DNA of 64,000 nucleotides from Alphaproteobacteria bacterium (GTDB lineage: Bacteria > Pseudomonadota > Alphaproteobacteria > Puniceispirillales > UBA1172), in the NCBI GenBank assembly GCA_016778985.1, contig JADHOM010000006.1:29530-93529 (forward strand), in the 5' to 3' direction. The notes under the pieces are model-generated. The model saw nothing but the letters and a program-made list of their open reading frames with translations, ran no database searches and was not told where the DNA came from. Shown in pieces: positions 9,379-19,425 of the stretch; within the stretch, counting starts at the first letter, position 1; each line of letters opens with the position of its first letter. The translations under genes and the position numbers were made by a program.

Positions 9379-10059
9379 ATGTCAGGTCAACAAATCACAT
9401 TAGACTTTCCATCAGCCGATAATTATGGGCGGCATCAGTTCATGATTGGAGCGTGTAATGCGATTGCCGCTGATTGGATTGACCGCTGGCCAGACTGGCC
9501 GGGAGTGATCAGGGCGGTGATCATTCATGGCGATCAATATTGCGGAAAATCGCATTTAGCGGCAATCTGGAAAGCCGCCTCAAAAGCAACAGATATTGCC
9601 TCGATTGCGACAGGCATTGATCATCTTGATCCGGCGCAGTCATATGTTCTTGATGGCTTAACATGCGGCACTGAATGGCCTGATGAAACGCTTTTCCATT
9701 TATTGAACCGTTTCACCGGCAGCGCAGGGTCTTTGATGATCCTAGCCACCGAGGCGCCAGCATTGATGCCGTGGCGACTGCCTGATGTCACCTCAAGACT
9801 GGCTGCGATTAATACCGCCCAGATCACAACACCTGACGATGATTTGCTTGAATATCTATTGCGCAAATTAGCTGATGATAGGGGCATGGCACTTGACGAT
9901 GAGATGATTACCTATATCGTTAAGCGAATGGAACGGAGTTTTGGCACAGCCAATAGCATTATAGACGCCTTGAATGAGATTAGCATAACCGAAAAGAAAA
10001 AGGTTAATATGGCCATGACGCGCAAGGTTCTGGCTGATATACAGCCAAGTTTATTTTGA
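9379..10059 (+). CDS. hda: DnaA-related regulator of replication initiation (Hda/HdaA-like)
   Basis: Hda-type proteins bind the DNA polymerase sliding clamp and stimulate ATP hydrolysis by DnaA, which prevents re-initiation. The 226-residue protein starts with QITLDF, which fits the clamp-binding motif at the Hda N-terminus. It has a degenerate Walker A, HGDQYCGKSHLA, near residue 52, a Walker-B-like YVLDGL near 90, and a C-terminal lid region with a sensor-2-like RMERSFG. It lacks the DnaA DNA-binding domain. It is downstream of the DUF2066 gene by 40 bases and likely co-transcribed. Confidence 0.85.
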   Translation: MSGQQITLDFPSADNYGRHQFMIGACNAIAADWIDRWPDWPGVIRAVIIHGDQYCGKSHLAAIWKAASKATDIASIATGIDHLDPAQSYVLDGLTCGTEWPDETLFHLLNRFTGSAGSLMILATEAPALMPWRLPDVTSRLAAINTAQITTPDDDLLEYLLRKLADDRGMALDDEMITYIVKRMERSFGTANSIIDALNEISITEKKKVNMAMTRKVLADIQPSLF

Positions 10060-10087
10060 TTTAATGGAATGAAAGAGGGGAATATCA

Positions 10088-10870
10088 ATGGATTTGGGAA
10101 TTAAAGGCAAATTAGCGATTGTTTGCGCATCAAGCCGTGGTCTTGGGCTTGGCTGTGCTGATGAACTAGCCGCAAATGGCGTTGATCTGATTATGAATGG
10201 GATTAATCCAGATACACTCAATGCCTCTGCTGATAGGATTAGAAATAGCCGTGGGGTCAAGGTTGTTGCGGTGGCGGCAGATATTACAACCCCCGAAGGC
10301 CGAGCTGAAGTTTTGGGCGCGGCTGATCGTGTGGTTGATATTCTGGTCAATAACGCTGGTGGCCCGCCGCCAGGTGATTTTCGCGATTGGCAACGTGAGG
10401 ATTGGGTCAATGCCGTCAATTCCAATATGATTACGCCGATTGAAATGATTAAGGCGGTTATTGATCCCATGATTGCACAGCGCTTTGGCCGTATCGTTAA
10501 TATTACCTCTGGCTCAGTTAAAAATCCGATCCCGCATTTAGGATTATCTAACGGCGCCCGCGCTGGTTTAACAGGCTTTGTTGCTGGCCTTTCACGACAA
10601 GTGGCACAGCATAATGTGACCATCAATGGGTTGCTTCCGGGGCAGTTCAATACGGACAGGATTAATAGCTTATTTGAAGCCGCCGCCAAACGTGAGGGCA
10701 AGGATGTTGCTGATATCCGATCAGCCGCCGAAGCTGCTAATCCGAGCCGCCGATTGGGTGAGACGAATGAGTTTGGCCATGCTTGTGCGTTTTTATGTTC
10801 GGCACATTCAGGCTATCTTGTCGGCCAGAATCTGCTGGTTGATGGCGGTGCCCATAACGCTAATCCGTAA
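10088..10870 (+). CDS. Atypical short-chain dehydrogenase/reductase
   Basis: The 260-residue protein has an SDR Rossmann fold: cofactor loop CASSRGLGLG near residue 14 in place of TGASSGIG, and the structural NNAGG near 92. The segment NITSGS carries the catalytic-type Ser. Where classical SDRs have YxxxK, this protein reads LSNGARAG, with Ser and Arg at the expected Tyr and Lys positions when aligned on the following GF. A 3-oxoacyl-ACP-reductase-like SDR subgroup with the same change is known, so the protein may still bind NAD(P)H and act on an unusual substrate. A strong GAGGGG precedes the start. It lies 28 bases after hda. No substrate can be assigned. Confidence 0.8.
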   Translation: MDLGIKGKLAIVCASSRGLGLGCADELAANGVDLIMNGINPDTLNASADRIRNSRGVKVVAVAADITTPEGRAEVLGAADRVVDILVNNAGGPPPGDFRDWQREDWVNAVNSNMITPIEMIKAVIDPMIAQRFGRIVNITSGSVKNPIPHLGLSNGARAGLTGFVAGLSRQVAQHNVTINGLLPGQFNTDRINSLFEAAAKREGKDVADIRSAAEAANPSRRLGETNEFGHACAFLCSAHSGYLVGQNLLVDGGAHNANP

Positions 10871-10883
10871 TCATCATGATCTG

Positions 10884-12509
10884 CTAGCGCATTTTCTGGC
10901 GCTGATCTCTCAAAATCTCTCTGGCGGCGTTGTGGCCGGGTATACCTGATACGCCGCCGCCCGGATGCATGGATGAGCCGCAAACATATAGCCCTTTAAT
11001 GGGGGTGCGGTAATCGGCATAGCCCGATATAGGGCGCTGGAAAAAAAGCTGATCAGGGCTTAGCTCACCGTGAAAAATATGCCCCATTGGCAGGCCAACA
11101 TTGGCCTCAATATCCGGGGCAACTAGCAATTGGGCTTCGATGACATCTTCTGAAAATCCGGGAGCATAGGCTTCTATCTGCTTGAAGATATTCCTTTTGA
11201 ATTGCTCTTTCTCATCTTTCCAGTCGCCATTTTTTAATGTGTAAGGGGCATGGCCGCCAAAGAAGTTGACGACATGCTTGCCGGGTGGGGCGAGGGTATC
11301 ATCAACAATAGTTGGGCAAACAGGCGTCATAAATGGCTCTTTCGAGTACCAGCCATATTTAGCATCATCATAAGCCCGTTCCAGATAATCAATATCCGGG
11401 GCGATATGCATATAGGTGGGATAATCAAAATTGCCTAAAACGCCATCTGCGCGTAATTTGGGCAACATGCTGTATTGTGGCGGTCGCTCACAAGCGACAT
11501 TCATCTTAAACGCCGTCGACATGGTGCGGTAGCCACGGATTTCCCGCAGCACTTCATCAGGAAGATGCTTATCATCAATCAGATTGAGATACATTGCCTT
11601 TGCTGACAGGTTTGATGCGACCACGGGTGCGGTAAAATCTCGCCCGTCTGATGTGATGACTGAACCGACCTTATTTCCGGACACCCTAATCTCAGCAATT
11701 TCTGCATTGGTGATGATATCGACGCCATTTTCACGGCCATAATTGGCTAGCGCTTCGGTGATCTTGCCCATGCCGCCCTTAATAAATCCCCAGCCGCCAG
11801 CGCCCTCATGCTCACCCATAACATGATGCATGATGACATAAGCCGAGCCTGGGGATTTGGGGCCAGCAAAGGTGCCAATAGACGCATAATAGGCGATTAC
11901 CGCCATGATACGATCATCTTCAAACCACTCACGCAGGAAGTCATAGGCGCTCATTGTCATCATATCGACAATGCGATACATTTTTTTCCCGATCTTACGG
12001 TGCCGCCATAAAAGGGAGGCGCCATCACGAAAGGTTTTCCAGTTTCGCTGTGATGGATCAATAGGGGTTTCCCATAATAATTTGCGAACAATATCTGCGG
12101 CTTCGTTCAGATAGGCATCAAATGCTGGATAAATCTCAGCATCTTTTTTGGAAAACCGTGAGAACGATTCTTGAGTTTTCGCAATATTATCTGAAAACAG
12201 AATATAATCCTCACCACCAAGCGGCGATACCATGTCTGAGCAGGGCAATACCTCAAGTCCATGCTTGCGTAAATTGAAATCATTAATGATGCGTGGATGC
12301 AACAAGCTCATCAAATAGGAATAAATTGAGGCGCGAAAACCATCAGCAATCTCTTCGGTGACCGCCGCCCCACCAACAATATGGCGGCGTTCTAGCACCG
12401 CGACTTTTTTGCCTGCACGGGCTAAATAATTGGCGCAAACCAGCCCATTATGCCCCCCACCAATGATAATGGCATCATATGCCGATGATGGATTTGGGGT
12501 ATCAAGCAT
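10884..12509 (-). CDS. Phytoene-desaturase-like FAD oxidoreductase
   Basis: This 541-residue flavoprotein belongs to the phytoene desaturase/PYROXD2-like amine-oxidase superfamily. The dinucleotide-binding motif IIIGGGHNGLVCA is near residue 12, followed by VAVLERR..VGGAA. The C-terminus has the family FAD-binding end GLYVCGSSMHPGGGVSGIPG. I chose the ATG at 12509: it has a GAGG about seven bases upstream and overlaps the upstream PhyH stop by eight bases. The frame continues to 12581 but adds only unlike residues. The substrate is unknown. The tight coupling to a phytanoyl-CoA dioxygenase-like gene suggests they act on the same lipid-like or polyene-like compound. No other carotenoid gene is nearby. 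Confidence 0.85.
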   Translation of the reverse strand: MLDTPNPSSAYDAIIIGGGHNGLVCANYLARAGKKVAVLERRHIVGGAAVTEEIADGFRASIYSYLMSLLHPRIINDFNLRKHGLEVLPCSDMVSPLGGEDYILFSDNIAKTQESFSRFSKKDAEIYPAFDAYLNEAADIVRKLLWETPIDPSQRNWKTFRDGASLLWRHRKIGKKMYRIVDMMTMSAYDFLREWFEDDRIMAVIAYYASIGTFAGPKSPGSAYVIMHHVMGEHEGAGGWGFIKGGMGKITEALANYGRENGVDIITNAEIAEIRVSGNKVGSVITSDGRDFTAPVVASNLSAKAMYLNLIDDKHLPDEVLREIRGYRTMSTAFKMNVACERPPQYSMLPKLRADGVLGNFDYPTYMHIAPDIDYLERAYDDAKYGWYSKEPFMTPVCPTIVDDTLAPPGKHVVNFFGGHAPYTLKNGDWKDEKEQFKRNIFKQIEAYAPGFSEDVIEAQLLVAPDIEANVGLPMGHIFHGELSPDQLFFQRPISGYADYRTPIKGLYVCGSSMHPGGGVSGIPGHNAAREILRDQRQKMR

Positions 12510-13371
12510 GATCAGCCTCATGTTGTTTCTGTTGCACAAAGAAAGACGCGCCTTTGGGTAATTCCGGTTTTTCCAGATCAAAGGGAATAGACCTGATTTG
12601 GCCGTTATCTTCGCCGCGAACGACCAACCCCATATGTTCGGATGGCACTGGCGAAGGCGTCAAAGGCGCCGCATCAACCGCGCTATAAACAACGATATAC
12701 AGCGTTCGAGGCGCTTCAGATTGATTTTGGGATGAACCATGGAGAAGCCGCGTATGCATCAGACAGACGCTGCCAGCCTTGCCAGTACAATATTGCCGAT
12801 GATCCAAGGCCTTGGCCGTGATATCCGCGCTCACAGCGCCGGTGAAAGCTCCATCATGCCAAAGACTATGGATAGCGCCCTTATGAGTGCCTGGCCAGAC
12901 CTCAAGCGGGCCATTTTCCATAGTGACATCATCAAGCATCAGCAAGGCGGTAATCAGATCATCATTGCTATGGGGGGTAAATGGAAAATCTTGATGCCAT
13001 TTCACGACAGTGGTCGATTTGGGCAATTTGGAATTAATTTTGGAATGATGCAATTTGACGTTTGGGCCAATCAGATCAGCAACAGCATCGGTGACGCCAC
13101 TATTAGCCATGACCTGAAAATAGCTTGGGGAAATTTCTTCGGGAGAGCTTACTCGGCGTAGCGCTGGCTGATCCGCATGGTGGCCGTCTTCAATATCAAA
13201 GCGCGGCCGTCCATCCGATAACAAACCAAACGCGCTGTCATGCTGCCGGCTATCCTCTACCCATTCGGTAAAGGTAGCTTTAAGCTGCTCTAGTTCATCG
13301 GCGTTAACAGCGTCTTCAACCACGCAATAGCCATGTTCCCAGAAAAAATCTTTTTGACTCTGGTTTAGCAT
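12502..13371 (-). CDS. Phytanoyl-CoA dioxygenase (PhyH) family protein
   Basis: This is a 289-residue Fe(II)/2-oxoglutarate-dependent oxygenase of the PhyH family. The iron ligands are visible as WHQDF (His and Asp, about residue 123) and the distal His in LLHGSSQNQS (about 211). An Arg shortly after (PRTLY) would bind 2-oxoglutarate. It overlaps the flavoprotein gene downstream by eight bases, so the two are translationally coupled. PhyH-family members hydroxylate many things, including fatty acyl-CoAs, ectoine and phosphonates, and the substrate cannot be deduced here. A second, only distantly similar PhyH gene lies at 52661-53455. Confidence 0.85.
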   Translation of the reverse strand: MLNQSQKDFFWEHGYCVVEDAVNADELEQLKATFTEWVEDSRQHDSAFGLLSDGRPRFDIEDGHHADQPALRRVSSPEEISPSYFQVMANSGVTDAVADLIGPNVKLHHSKINSKLPKSTTVVKWHQDFPFTPHSNDDLITALLMLDDVTMENGPLEVWPGTHKGAIHSLWHDGAFTGAVSADITAKALDHRQYCTGKAGSVCLMHTRLLHGSSQNQSEAPRTLYIVVYSAVDAAPLTPSPVPSEHMGLVVRGEDNGQIRSIPFDLEKPELPKGASFFVQQKQHEADHA

Positions 13372-13509
13372 CTTGCCCTAACCCTAATTAAACCTGCTCA
13401 TATAACATTTGCCAATTTATGAAATGATTATGAACAAAGATAAGGCATATGTGCAATTTATTTTTGAAAATAGTATGGCGGCAAGATACCGAATGATTGC
13501 TGAATTGCG

Positions 13510-14184
13510 TTAACCGCGCAAAGCCGCGATATGATCAGCCCAAAGATCAGGCGTGCCAGAAAATACCGATGATCCGGCAACTAGCGTATCAGCTCCAGCG
13601 GCTATCGCCTGTTTAGCCGTCTCAGCATTAATGCCGCCATCTACCTCAATGCGGATATCACGCGCACCAATCATGGCGCGCATATCAGATATTTTTGGCA
13701 GAACAGAAGCCACAAAGGACTGCCCGCCAAAGCCCGGATTAACTGTCATTAGCAATACCAGATCAATGCGGTCTAGAACGTGGCTAACCGCCTCAATAGG
13801 GGTCGCAGGATTAAGCGCAACACCAGCCTTACAGCCTAAATCATTGATCATCTGAAGGGCGCGATCAAGATGCTTGGTCGCCTCTGCATGAATAATGATA
13901 CGATCAGCGCCAGCCTTGGCAAAATCAGCAAGGAAGGGCTCTGCTGGCTCAATCATCAAATGGCAATCAAAAGGTAAGTCCGTGACTGGCCGCAACGCCG
14001 CAATAATAGGCGCACCAAAGGATATATTCGGCACGAAATGACCATCCATCACGTCAAGATGTATCCAGTCTGCGCCCGCCGCCGCAACCGCCCGAACATT
14101 ATCTGCCAGATGACCAAAATCAGCGGCTAGAATAGACGGAGCGATGATCAGATTGAGGTGCGGCGAATGGTCGGTTTTCTTCAT
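13510..14184 (-). CDS. rpe: Ribulose-phosphate 3-epimerase
   Basis: Rpe interconverts ribulose 5-phosphate and xylulose 5-phosphate in the pentose phosphate and Calvin pathways. The 224-residue TIM barrel shows APSILAADF, the metal-site segment [14 protein letters not shown], the histidine in [19 protein letters not shown], and EVDGGIN with the catalytic Asp. It stands alone: it ends 138 bases before the PhyH operon's start and begins 208 bases from the divergent ppk gene. Confidence 0.96.
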   Translation of the reverse strand: MKKTDHSPHLNLIIAPSILAADFGHLADNVRAVAAAGADWIHLDVMDGHFVPNISFGAPIIAALRPVTDLPFDCHLMIEPAEPFLADFAKAGADRIIIHAEATKHLDRALQMINDLGCKAGVALNPATPIEAVSHVLDRIDLVLLMTVNPGFGGQSFVASVLPKISDMRAMIGARDIRIEVDGGINAETAKQAIAAGADTLVAGSSVFSGTPDLWADHIAALRG

Positions 14185-14337
14185 AAAATTGTAATATCAT
14201 GATTCTATGGTAATTTCTATTATCAAATAAGGGGATTAAATAGGGGCTGCAAATAAAGGTTCACTATTTTGCCCATAAGCAGACAATATAAACTCTTATA
14301 TTTAGTCTTATGAGCGACTACGGGCTTTGAATAATGG

Positions 14338-14343
14338 TATAAT
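14338..14343 (+). promoter_or_regulatory. Possible -10 element upstream of ppk
   Basis: TATAAT lies about 50 bases upstream of the ppk start in an AT-rich 208-base gap shared with the divergent rpe gene. I see no good -35 at the usual spacing, so this is a weak promoter call. Nothing else is recognisable in the gap. Confidence 0.35.
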
Positions 14344-14392
14344 TATCACTGTTAAACTTGCTGTTTCCTTGATTACATATTAAAAGAATAAG

Positions 14393-16633
14393 ATGACAGA
14401 TTTAAAGAATGGTAAAAAAAATCAGAAGATTATAGACCCTCAGAACATGAGTGTGAGCACTGATACTATTTCAGAAACCATGCCGATCCCGCCGCTTGAA
14501 ATTGAAGAAAAATATCATTTGATTAATCGGGAGCTATCTTGGCTGGCCTTTAATGAAAGAGTGCTAGCTGAGGCAGAAAACGCCCATCACCCGTTGCTGG
14601 AAAGGCTCCGGTTTATTGCTATTTCGGCGAGCAATTTGGATGAGTTCTTTACGGTACGGGTGGCCGGTCTGAAGCATTTGGTGAAGCGAGGATTAAAGCT
14701 GGATTATTATAACAGCTTTGTGTCACCTCAGCGGCAGCTTAAAGAGATTGATGCCCGTATTCGGCATCTTCTGGCACAGCAGCAAGTGATCTTGCCGCAA
14801 CTTTTTAGCGCGTTATCAGCGCATGATGAAAATGGCGTTAGCATAGTTTCCCCTGATCAGCTTGATGATGCCGATAAAGCGTTTGTTAAGGCATTTATTA
14901 TAAACGAAGTTATCCAGATCATTACCCCACAAACCCTTGATCCCGCGCACCCATTTCCCTTTATTTCCAATGAAGGGCGGGGCATGTTTCTTGATCTTGA
15001 AGAAAGTAAGAATAAACACAAAACAGCACTGATTATGTTATCACCTGTGATTAAGCGGTTTTGTCGTCTGCCTGGTGACAAGGTTCGCTTTATTTCCCTG
15101 GAAGATGCCATTTTGCTCAATTTAGATGAGATTTTTCCTCAGCATGAATTGAAAGACCATGTTCTGTTTCGGGTATTGCGCGATTCAGAAATTGAATATG
15201 ATGAAGAAGCCGAAGACCTCGTTACTACCTTTGAAAATGCGTTGCGGGCGCGCCGCCGCGGTAATGTGATTGCGCTGCAATTATCGGCTGATCGACCTAG
15301 CCAGTTGATTGATGTGCTTGCTGATGAGCTTAAAGTTTCAGAAGAAGATCAATTTTATGTTGGCGGGATGATTGATTTATCAGACCTCAGCCAGATTTGT
15401 AGCGCCGGTGATGATACGTTACGATTTCCGCCATATTCGGCACGGTTTCCTGAACGCATTAGGGATTTTGGCGGCGATTGTTTTGCCGCAATCCGAGCTA
15501 AGGATATTTTGGTTCATCACCCTTATGAAAGCTTTGATGTCGTGCTGCAATTTTTGCGGCAAGCGGCAGAAGACCCTAAAGTCGTTTCTATTCGCCAAAC
15601 GCTTTACCGGACACAGCCAGACTCGCCCATCGTACGGGCATTAATATCCGCCGCCGAACAAGGCAAATCTGTAACTGCTATGGTTGAGATTAAGGCGAGA
15701 TTTGATGAGGAAGTGAATATTCGTCTGGCGCGTGACCTGGAAAGAGCAGGGGTTCAGGTGGTTTATGGATTTGTTGATCTGAAAACCCATGCCAAATTAT
15801 CACTTATTGTCCGGCAAGAAGAAAATGGACTGAGAAGCTATGCGCATTGCGGAACTGGCAACTATCACCCCCAGAAAGCTAAGGTTTATACCGATCTATC
15901 CTTTTTTACCTGTGATCCGGATATTTGTTATGACATTGTTCGGATTTTCAATTTCATGACGTCTTACGTTAAGCCAGTCAAACTCAACAAAGTGATTTTT
16001 GCGCCGGTGACGGCACGAAAGAACTTCGTTGATGCTGTCGAGGCAGAGATTAAATCCGCTAGCGAAGGCAAGCCATCAGGCATTTGGATTAAGCTGAACT
16101 CTCTGGTTGATCATCATATCATTTCGGTGCTTTATAAAGCCTCACAAGCTGGCGTTCCGATTGAGTTGGTTGTACGCGGCATATGTTGTTTGCGTCCGGG
16201 CGTGCCAGGGCTATCTGAAAATATTAAGGTGCGCTCATTAATTGGTCAGTTCCTAGAACATTCGCGGATTTATGTTTTTGCAAATGGGGTTGCTCTGCCG
16301 TCACCGCAGGCAAAGGTCTATATTGCCTCTGCTGATCTGATGCCACGCAATTTAGATCGCCGTGTTGAGGTGTTTATGCCGATTGAAAACCCAACGGTTC
16401 ATCGGCAAATCCTCGACCAAGTGATAACTGCGAATATTAATGACACATTGAATAGCTGGTTGCTACAACCTGATGGCCGCTATATTCGGCATCCTGATGC
16501 GGCAAGCAAACCGTTTTCAGCGCATCATTTTTTCATGACAAACCCGAGCCTTTCGGGTCGTGGCTCGGCATTGGATGATCCCAACCGACTGTCTTGGCCA
16601 GAGGCCAGCCGACAAATCTTGAAAGATCAATAA
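14393..16633 (+). CDS. ppk: Polyphosphate kinase 1
   Basis: Ppk1 polymerises ATP gamma-phosphate into inorganic polyphosphate at the inner membrane. It is 746 residues, slightly longer than usual because of about 38 extra N-terminal residues before the family start LINRELSWLAFN. The two catalytic histidines of the phospholipase-D-like core are visible, in THAKL (phospho-histidine) and in EHSRIYVF; GTGNYHPQKAK is also conserved. Starts at the ATG codons 16 or 24 codons in are possible alternatives. The ppx gene follows 20 bases downstream, so polymer synthesis and breakdown are encoded together. Confidence 0.95.
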   Translation: MTDLKNGKKNQKIIDPQNMSVSTDTISETMPIPPLEIEEKYHLINRELSWLAFNERVLAEAENAHHPLLERLRFIAISASNLDEFFTVRVAGLKHLVKRGLKLDYYNSFVSPQRQLKEIDARIRHLLAQQQVILPQLFSALSAHDENGVSIVSPDQLDDADKAFVKAFIINEVIQIITPQTLDPAHPFPFISNEGRGMFLDLEESKNKHKTALIMLSPVIKRFCRLPGDKVRFISLEDAILLNLDEIFPQHELKDHVLFRVLRDSEIEYDEEAEDLVTTFENALRARRRGNVIALQLSADRPSQLIDVLADELKVSEEDQFYVGGMIDLSDLSQICSAGDDTLRFPPYSARFPERIRDFGGDCFAAIRAKDILVHHPYESFDVVLQFLRQAAEDPKVVSIRQTLYRTQPDSPIVRALISAAEQGKSVTAMVEIKARFDEEVNIRLARDLERAGVQVVYGFVDLKTHAKLSLIVRQEENGLRSYAHCGTGNYHPQKAKVYTDLSFFTCDPDICYDIVRIFNFMTSYVKPVKLNKVIFAPVTARKNFVDAVEAEIKSASEGKPSGIWIKLNSLVDHHIISVLYKASQAGVPIELVVRGICCLRPGVPGLSENIKVRSLIGQFLEHSRIYVFANGVALPSPQAKVYIASADLMPRNLDRRVEVFMPIENPTVHRQILDQVITANINDTLNSWLLQPDGRYIRHPDAASKPFSAHHFFMTNPSLSGRGSALDDPNRLSWPEASRQILKDQ

Positions 16634-16653
16634 TTCTTGGAAAGATCATTTAC

Positions 16654-18153
16654 ATGAGTTCTGATGTTGGCTTAGTTTCTAATATATTGCAGCCGCCGCA
16701 ACCAGATATGAGACATGAGATGCCGCCCGAAAACTCATCTACTATTGGCTTGGTTGATATTGGCTCAAACTCCATTCGCCTGGTGATTTATCGGTCAGAT
16801 GGTCGCCTGCCGCATCCGCAGTTTAATGAGAGAGATGTTTGCCGTTTGGGTGAGGAAGTCGGACGAACGGGATGTCTGGGTGAGGCTCAGATGCAGTTAG
16901 CCTTCAAATCGCTTCATCGCTTTGCTGAAATTGCTCGGTCTAGTCAGGTTGACGCGCTTGAGGTGTTTGCAACAGAAGCGGTTCGCAGAGCCCATAATAG
17001 CAGCGACTTTATTAATAAAGCTGAAGCCATATTAAAAACGCCTGTTCGCGTCATTTCTGGTAGCGAAGAAGCTATTATGTCAGCGCTAGGGATTTGTTCT
17101 GGCTTTCATAACCCAGTTGGATTAGTCGCTGATCTTGGTGGTGGCAGCCTTGAATTGATACCTGTTGAAACTGGTAAAATTATCCAAAAAGAGATGGCGG
17201 TAAGCTTGCCTTGCGGCTATCTAAATAAATTTTCTACAAAAGATGTTAGTCGCCATCTGGATACAATATCATGGCTAAAGACAACAAATTCGATGCGTTT
17301 ATATGTTGTTGGCGGTGTTTGGCGAGCTATTGCGACGGCCTATATCTATAAGCGCAAACCGCGCATAGATATTGTCCATGGGTTTTCCATGTCGCTGGAT
17401 CAGTTGCATCAGATGATGGATAAGATTGAAGCGCGAGACGGCGAGATTCACGGTATCCCTAATGCAAGACGGCCCAGTATGACACAAGCTATCCGTGTTA
17501 TTCGGGCGCTCATAGCTAAGCTGTCGCCATCTGAAATTGTTTTCTCAGCCTTTGGTGTCAGAGAGGGGATTTTGTTTGATCGCCTTGATTTGAACCTGCG
17601 CTATGGTGACCCGTTAATGGAAGGCGCCAAAGAATATGCGATGATGACAACGCGATTTCCTCATCAGGGCAAAGTGTTGGCGCGCAAGATCATGCCTCTC
17701 ATCGCGCATTTGAGGCCATCATATCAGCGTCTGACTATGGCGTGTTGTTATCTATGTGATCTTGCATGGCTTGAGCATCCTGATCATCGGTCGCGGTTGG
17801 CGCTTGAAAAAATGCTTGGTCTGTCAGTGGTCGGAATTAGTCATGCTGAACGGGTCTGGATGGCAGCCGTCCTCTATACAAGATATGAAGGATATATGCC
17901 GAAGAAAAAAGATTTTCTGGCATTTATACCAAAAGAAGATCGCAAACATGCCAAATCCATTGGCTTATTGTTGCGTTTGTTCATGACCTTTAGTGGCGGT
18001 ATCCCCAAAGTGATAGAGCATGTTAAGATTGAAGACGCTAATAAAGGTTTTACCCTGCATATTGATGATGATCTGATCGGCAGTGGTGACCTAGTTAAGC
18101 GCCGTGTGGCTAATGCTAACCGCAGCCTGCCCTATAAATTGACATTATCCTGA
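16654..18153 (+). CDS. ppx: Exopolyphosphatase (Ppx/GppA family)
   Basis: Ppx/GppA phosphatases trim inorganic polyphosphate from its ends or hydrolyse pppGpp. The 499-residue protein has the ASKHA ATPase-like motifs: IGLVDIGSNSIRLVI near residue 30, the conserved Glu in ATEAVRRA, SGSEEA, and LVADLGGGSLEL. A C-terminal helical domain completes it. I chose the ATG at 16654 with GGAAAG upstream. A longer in-frame start would overlap ppk by 40 bases. Position directly after ppk favours polyphosphate as the substrate. Confidence 0.92.
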   Translation: MSSDVGLVSNILQPPQPDMRHEMPPENSSTIGLVDIGSNSIRLVIYRSDGRLPHPQFNERDVCRLGEEVGRTGCLGEAQMQLAFKSLHRFAEIARSSQVDALEVFATEAVRRAHNSSDFINKAEAILKTPVRVISGSEEAIMSALGICSGFHNPVGLVADLGGGSLELIPVETGKIIQKEMAVSLPCGYLNKFSTKDVSRHLDTISWLKTTNSMRLYVVGGVWRAIATAYIYKRKPRIDIVHGFSMSLDQLHQMMDKIEARDGEIHGIPNARRPSMTQAIRVIRALIAKLSPSEIVFSAFGVREGILFDRLDLNLRYGDPLMEGAKEYAMMTTRFPHQGKVLARKIMPLIAHLRPSYQRLTMACCYLCDLAWLEHPDHRSRLALEKMLGLSVVGISHAERVWMAAVLYTRYEGYMPKKKDFLAFIPKEDRKHAKSIGLLLRLFMTFSGGIPKVIEHVKIEDANKGFTLHIDDDLIGSGDLVKRRVANANRSLPYKLTLS

Positions 18154-18167
18154 TAAATTACGCTTAA

Positions 18168-19322
18168 CTATCGGGAAATAATTACTGTCTTGGCGCCATC
18201 TGCGGATAAAGCAATCTGGCCAGTTAGCAGTTTTTCTGCCCATTGCCCAAAGACATCATAGCGCCAGCCTTTTAAGACTTTTATTTCTTTAGTTTTGCCA
18301 CGCGCCAAGTCTTCTATGTCTTGATTATTCGCAATCAGTCGGCTGGCAACATCAATCTCTTCGGCACAATGCTTTAATAGAACTTTTAGCAAATCTGCGG
18401 TCGCTTGGGGGGCTGGTTTAGCTGGCCGTTGCGGCGGGGTTGGCCATAGCTGCTTATCTTCGGTATTAGCGGTATCGATAGCGGCTATAATATCACGCCC
18501 ATATTGCTTAACAATATGCCCATTAACACCTCGAACTCGGCTAAGGTCTTCGATTGAGCTAGGGTTTTGCTGGGCAACGCTGACCAGCATATCATCTTTG
18601 GCGATACGTTGTCTTGGCTGATTGCGGCGTTGCGCTGTCTGCTCACGCCATTGCCCTAAATGCTTCAGCCTGTTCAGCCCCTGCGGTTTATTGATGCGAT
18701 GCTTTATGCGCGTCCAAATCTGACTAGGATTAACCTGATATTGGTCTGGATGCGCAATTTGTTGCATTTCTTCGGTGAGCCACATATCGCGCCCAGCCTT
18801 GGCAATATTCTCGGTGATAAGCGTATAAGCACGCTCTAAATGGATCACATCATCTAGCGCGTAGTTATATTGTTTGGGCGATAATGGCCGCAGCGACCAA
18901 TCGGTAAATTGTGACGATTTATCTATCTGTATATTGAGAAAAGACTGGATCAGCCGATCATAGCCAACCTGATCACCTAGCCCGCATACCATGGCGGCTA
19001 TTTGCGTGTCATAAATGGGCGTTGGTAGCGTATTCATAAGCTGAAAAAATATTTCAAAATCTTGCTTTCCGGCATGAAAGACTTTTACCACATTAGGGTT
19101 AGTAAAGAGTGCAAATAACGGCGATAAATCAAGATGCTCAGCCAGGGGGTCAATGGCAACTGCCGCATCCGCAGATGCCATCTGGATCAGGCATAATTTA
19201 GGATAATAGGTGGTTTCACGCAGAAACTCAGTATCGACCGCAATATGCGGATAATCGGCAAATTGGCGACAAATATCCTCAAGGGTCTTGTTATCTGAAA
19301 TAAGTGGTGGTTTATTGCTCAT
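18168..19322 (-). CDS. rnd: Ribonuclease D
   Basis: This is a 3'-5' exoribonuclease that matures tRNA and other stable RNA. The DEDD exonuclease core is visible: AVDTEFLRETTYYPKLCL (Asp and Glu) near residue 30, KVFHAGKQDFE (Asp) near 82, and YNYALDDVIHLERAY (Tyr and Asp) near 152. HRDC-type helical domains follow at about residues 215-290 and in the C-terminal part. The length of 384 matches the family. It converges on ppx with 14 bases between the stops. Confidence 0.94.
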   Translation of the reverse strand: MSNKPPLISDNKTLEDICRQFADYPHIAVDTEFLRETTYYPKLCLIQMASADAAVAIDPLAEHLDLSPLFALFTNPNVVKVFHAGKQDFEIFFQLMNTLPTPIYDTQIAAMVCGLGDQVGYDRLIQSFLNIQIDKSSQFTDWSLRPLSPKQYNYALDDVIHLERAYTLITENIAKAGRDMWLTEEMQQIAHPDQYQVNPSQIWTRIKHRINKPQGLNRLKHLGQWREQTAQRRNQPRQRIAKDDMLVSVAQQNPSSIEDLSRVRGVNGHIVKQYGRDIIAAIDTANTEDKQLWPTPPQRPAKPAPQATADLLKVLLKHCAEEIDVASRLIANNQDIEDLARGKTKEIKVLKGWRYDVFGQWAEKLLTGQIALSADGAKTVIISR

Positions 19323-19425
19323 ATCCTGCTTTATAAATGAGCTTTCTGATTAAAGATAGTCAGATCACAAGATTGATCTATGTTAATTTTATTCCTTCCC
19401 ATTATTATTATTTAAGGGATTAAAA

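Noticed and set aside
13429..13512. Rightward 27-codon open frame between the PhyH and rpe genes
   Set aside because: Too short, no ribosome binding site, and it runs into the rpe stop on the other strand.
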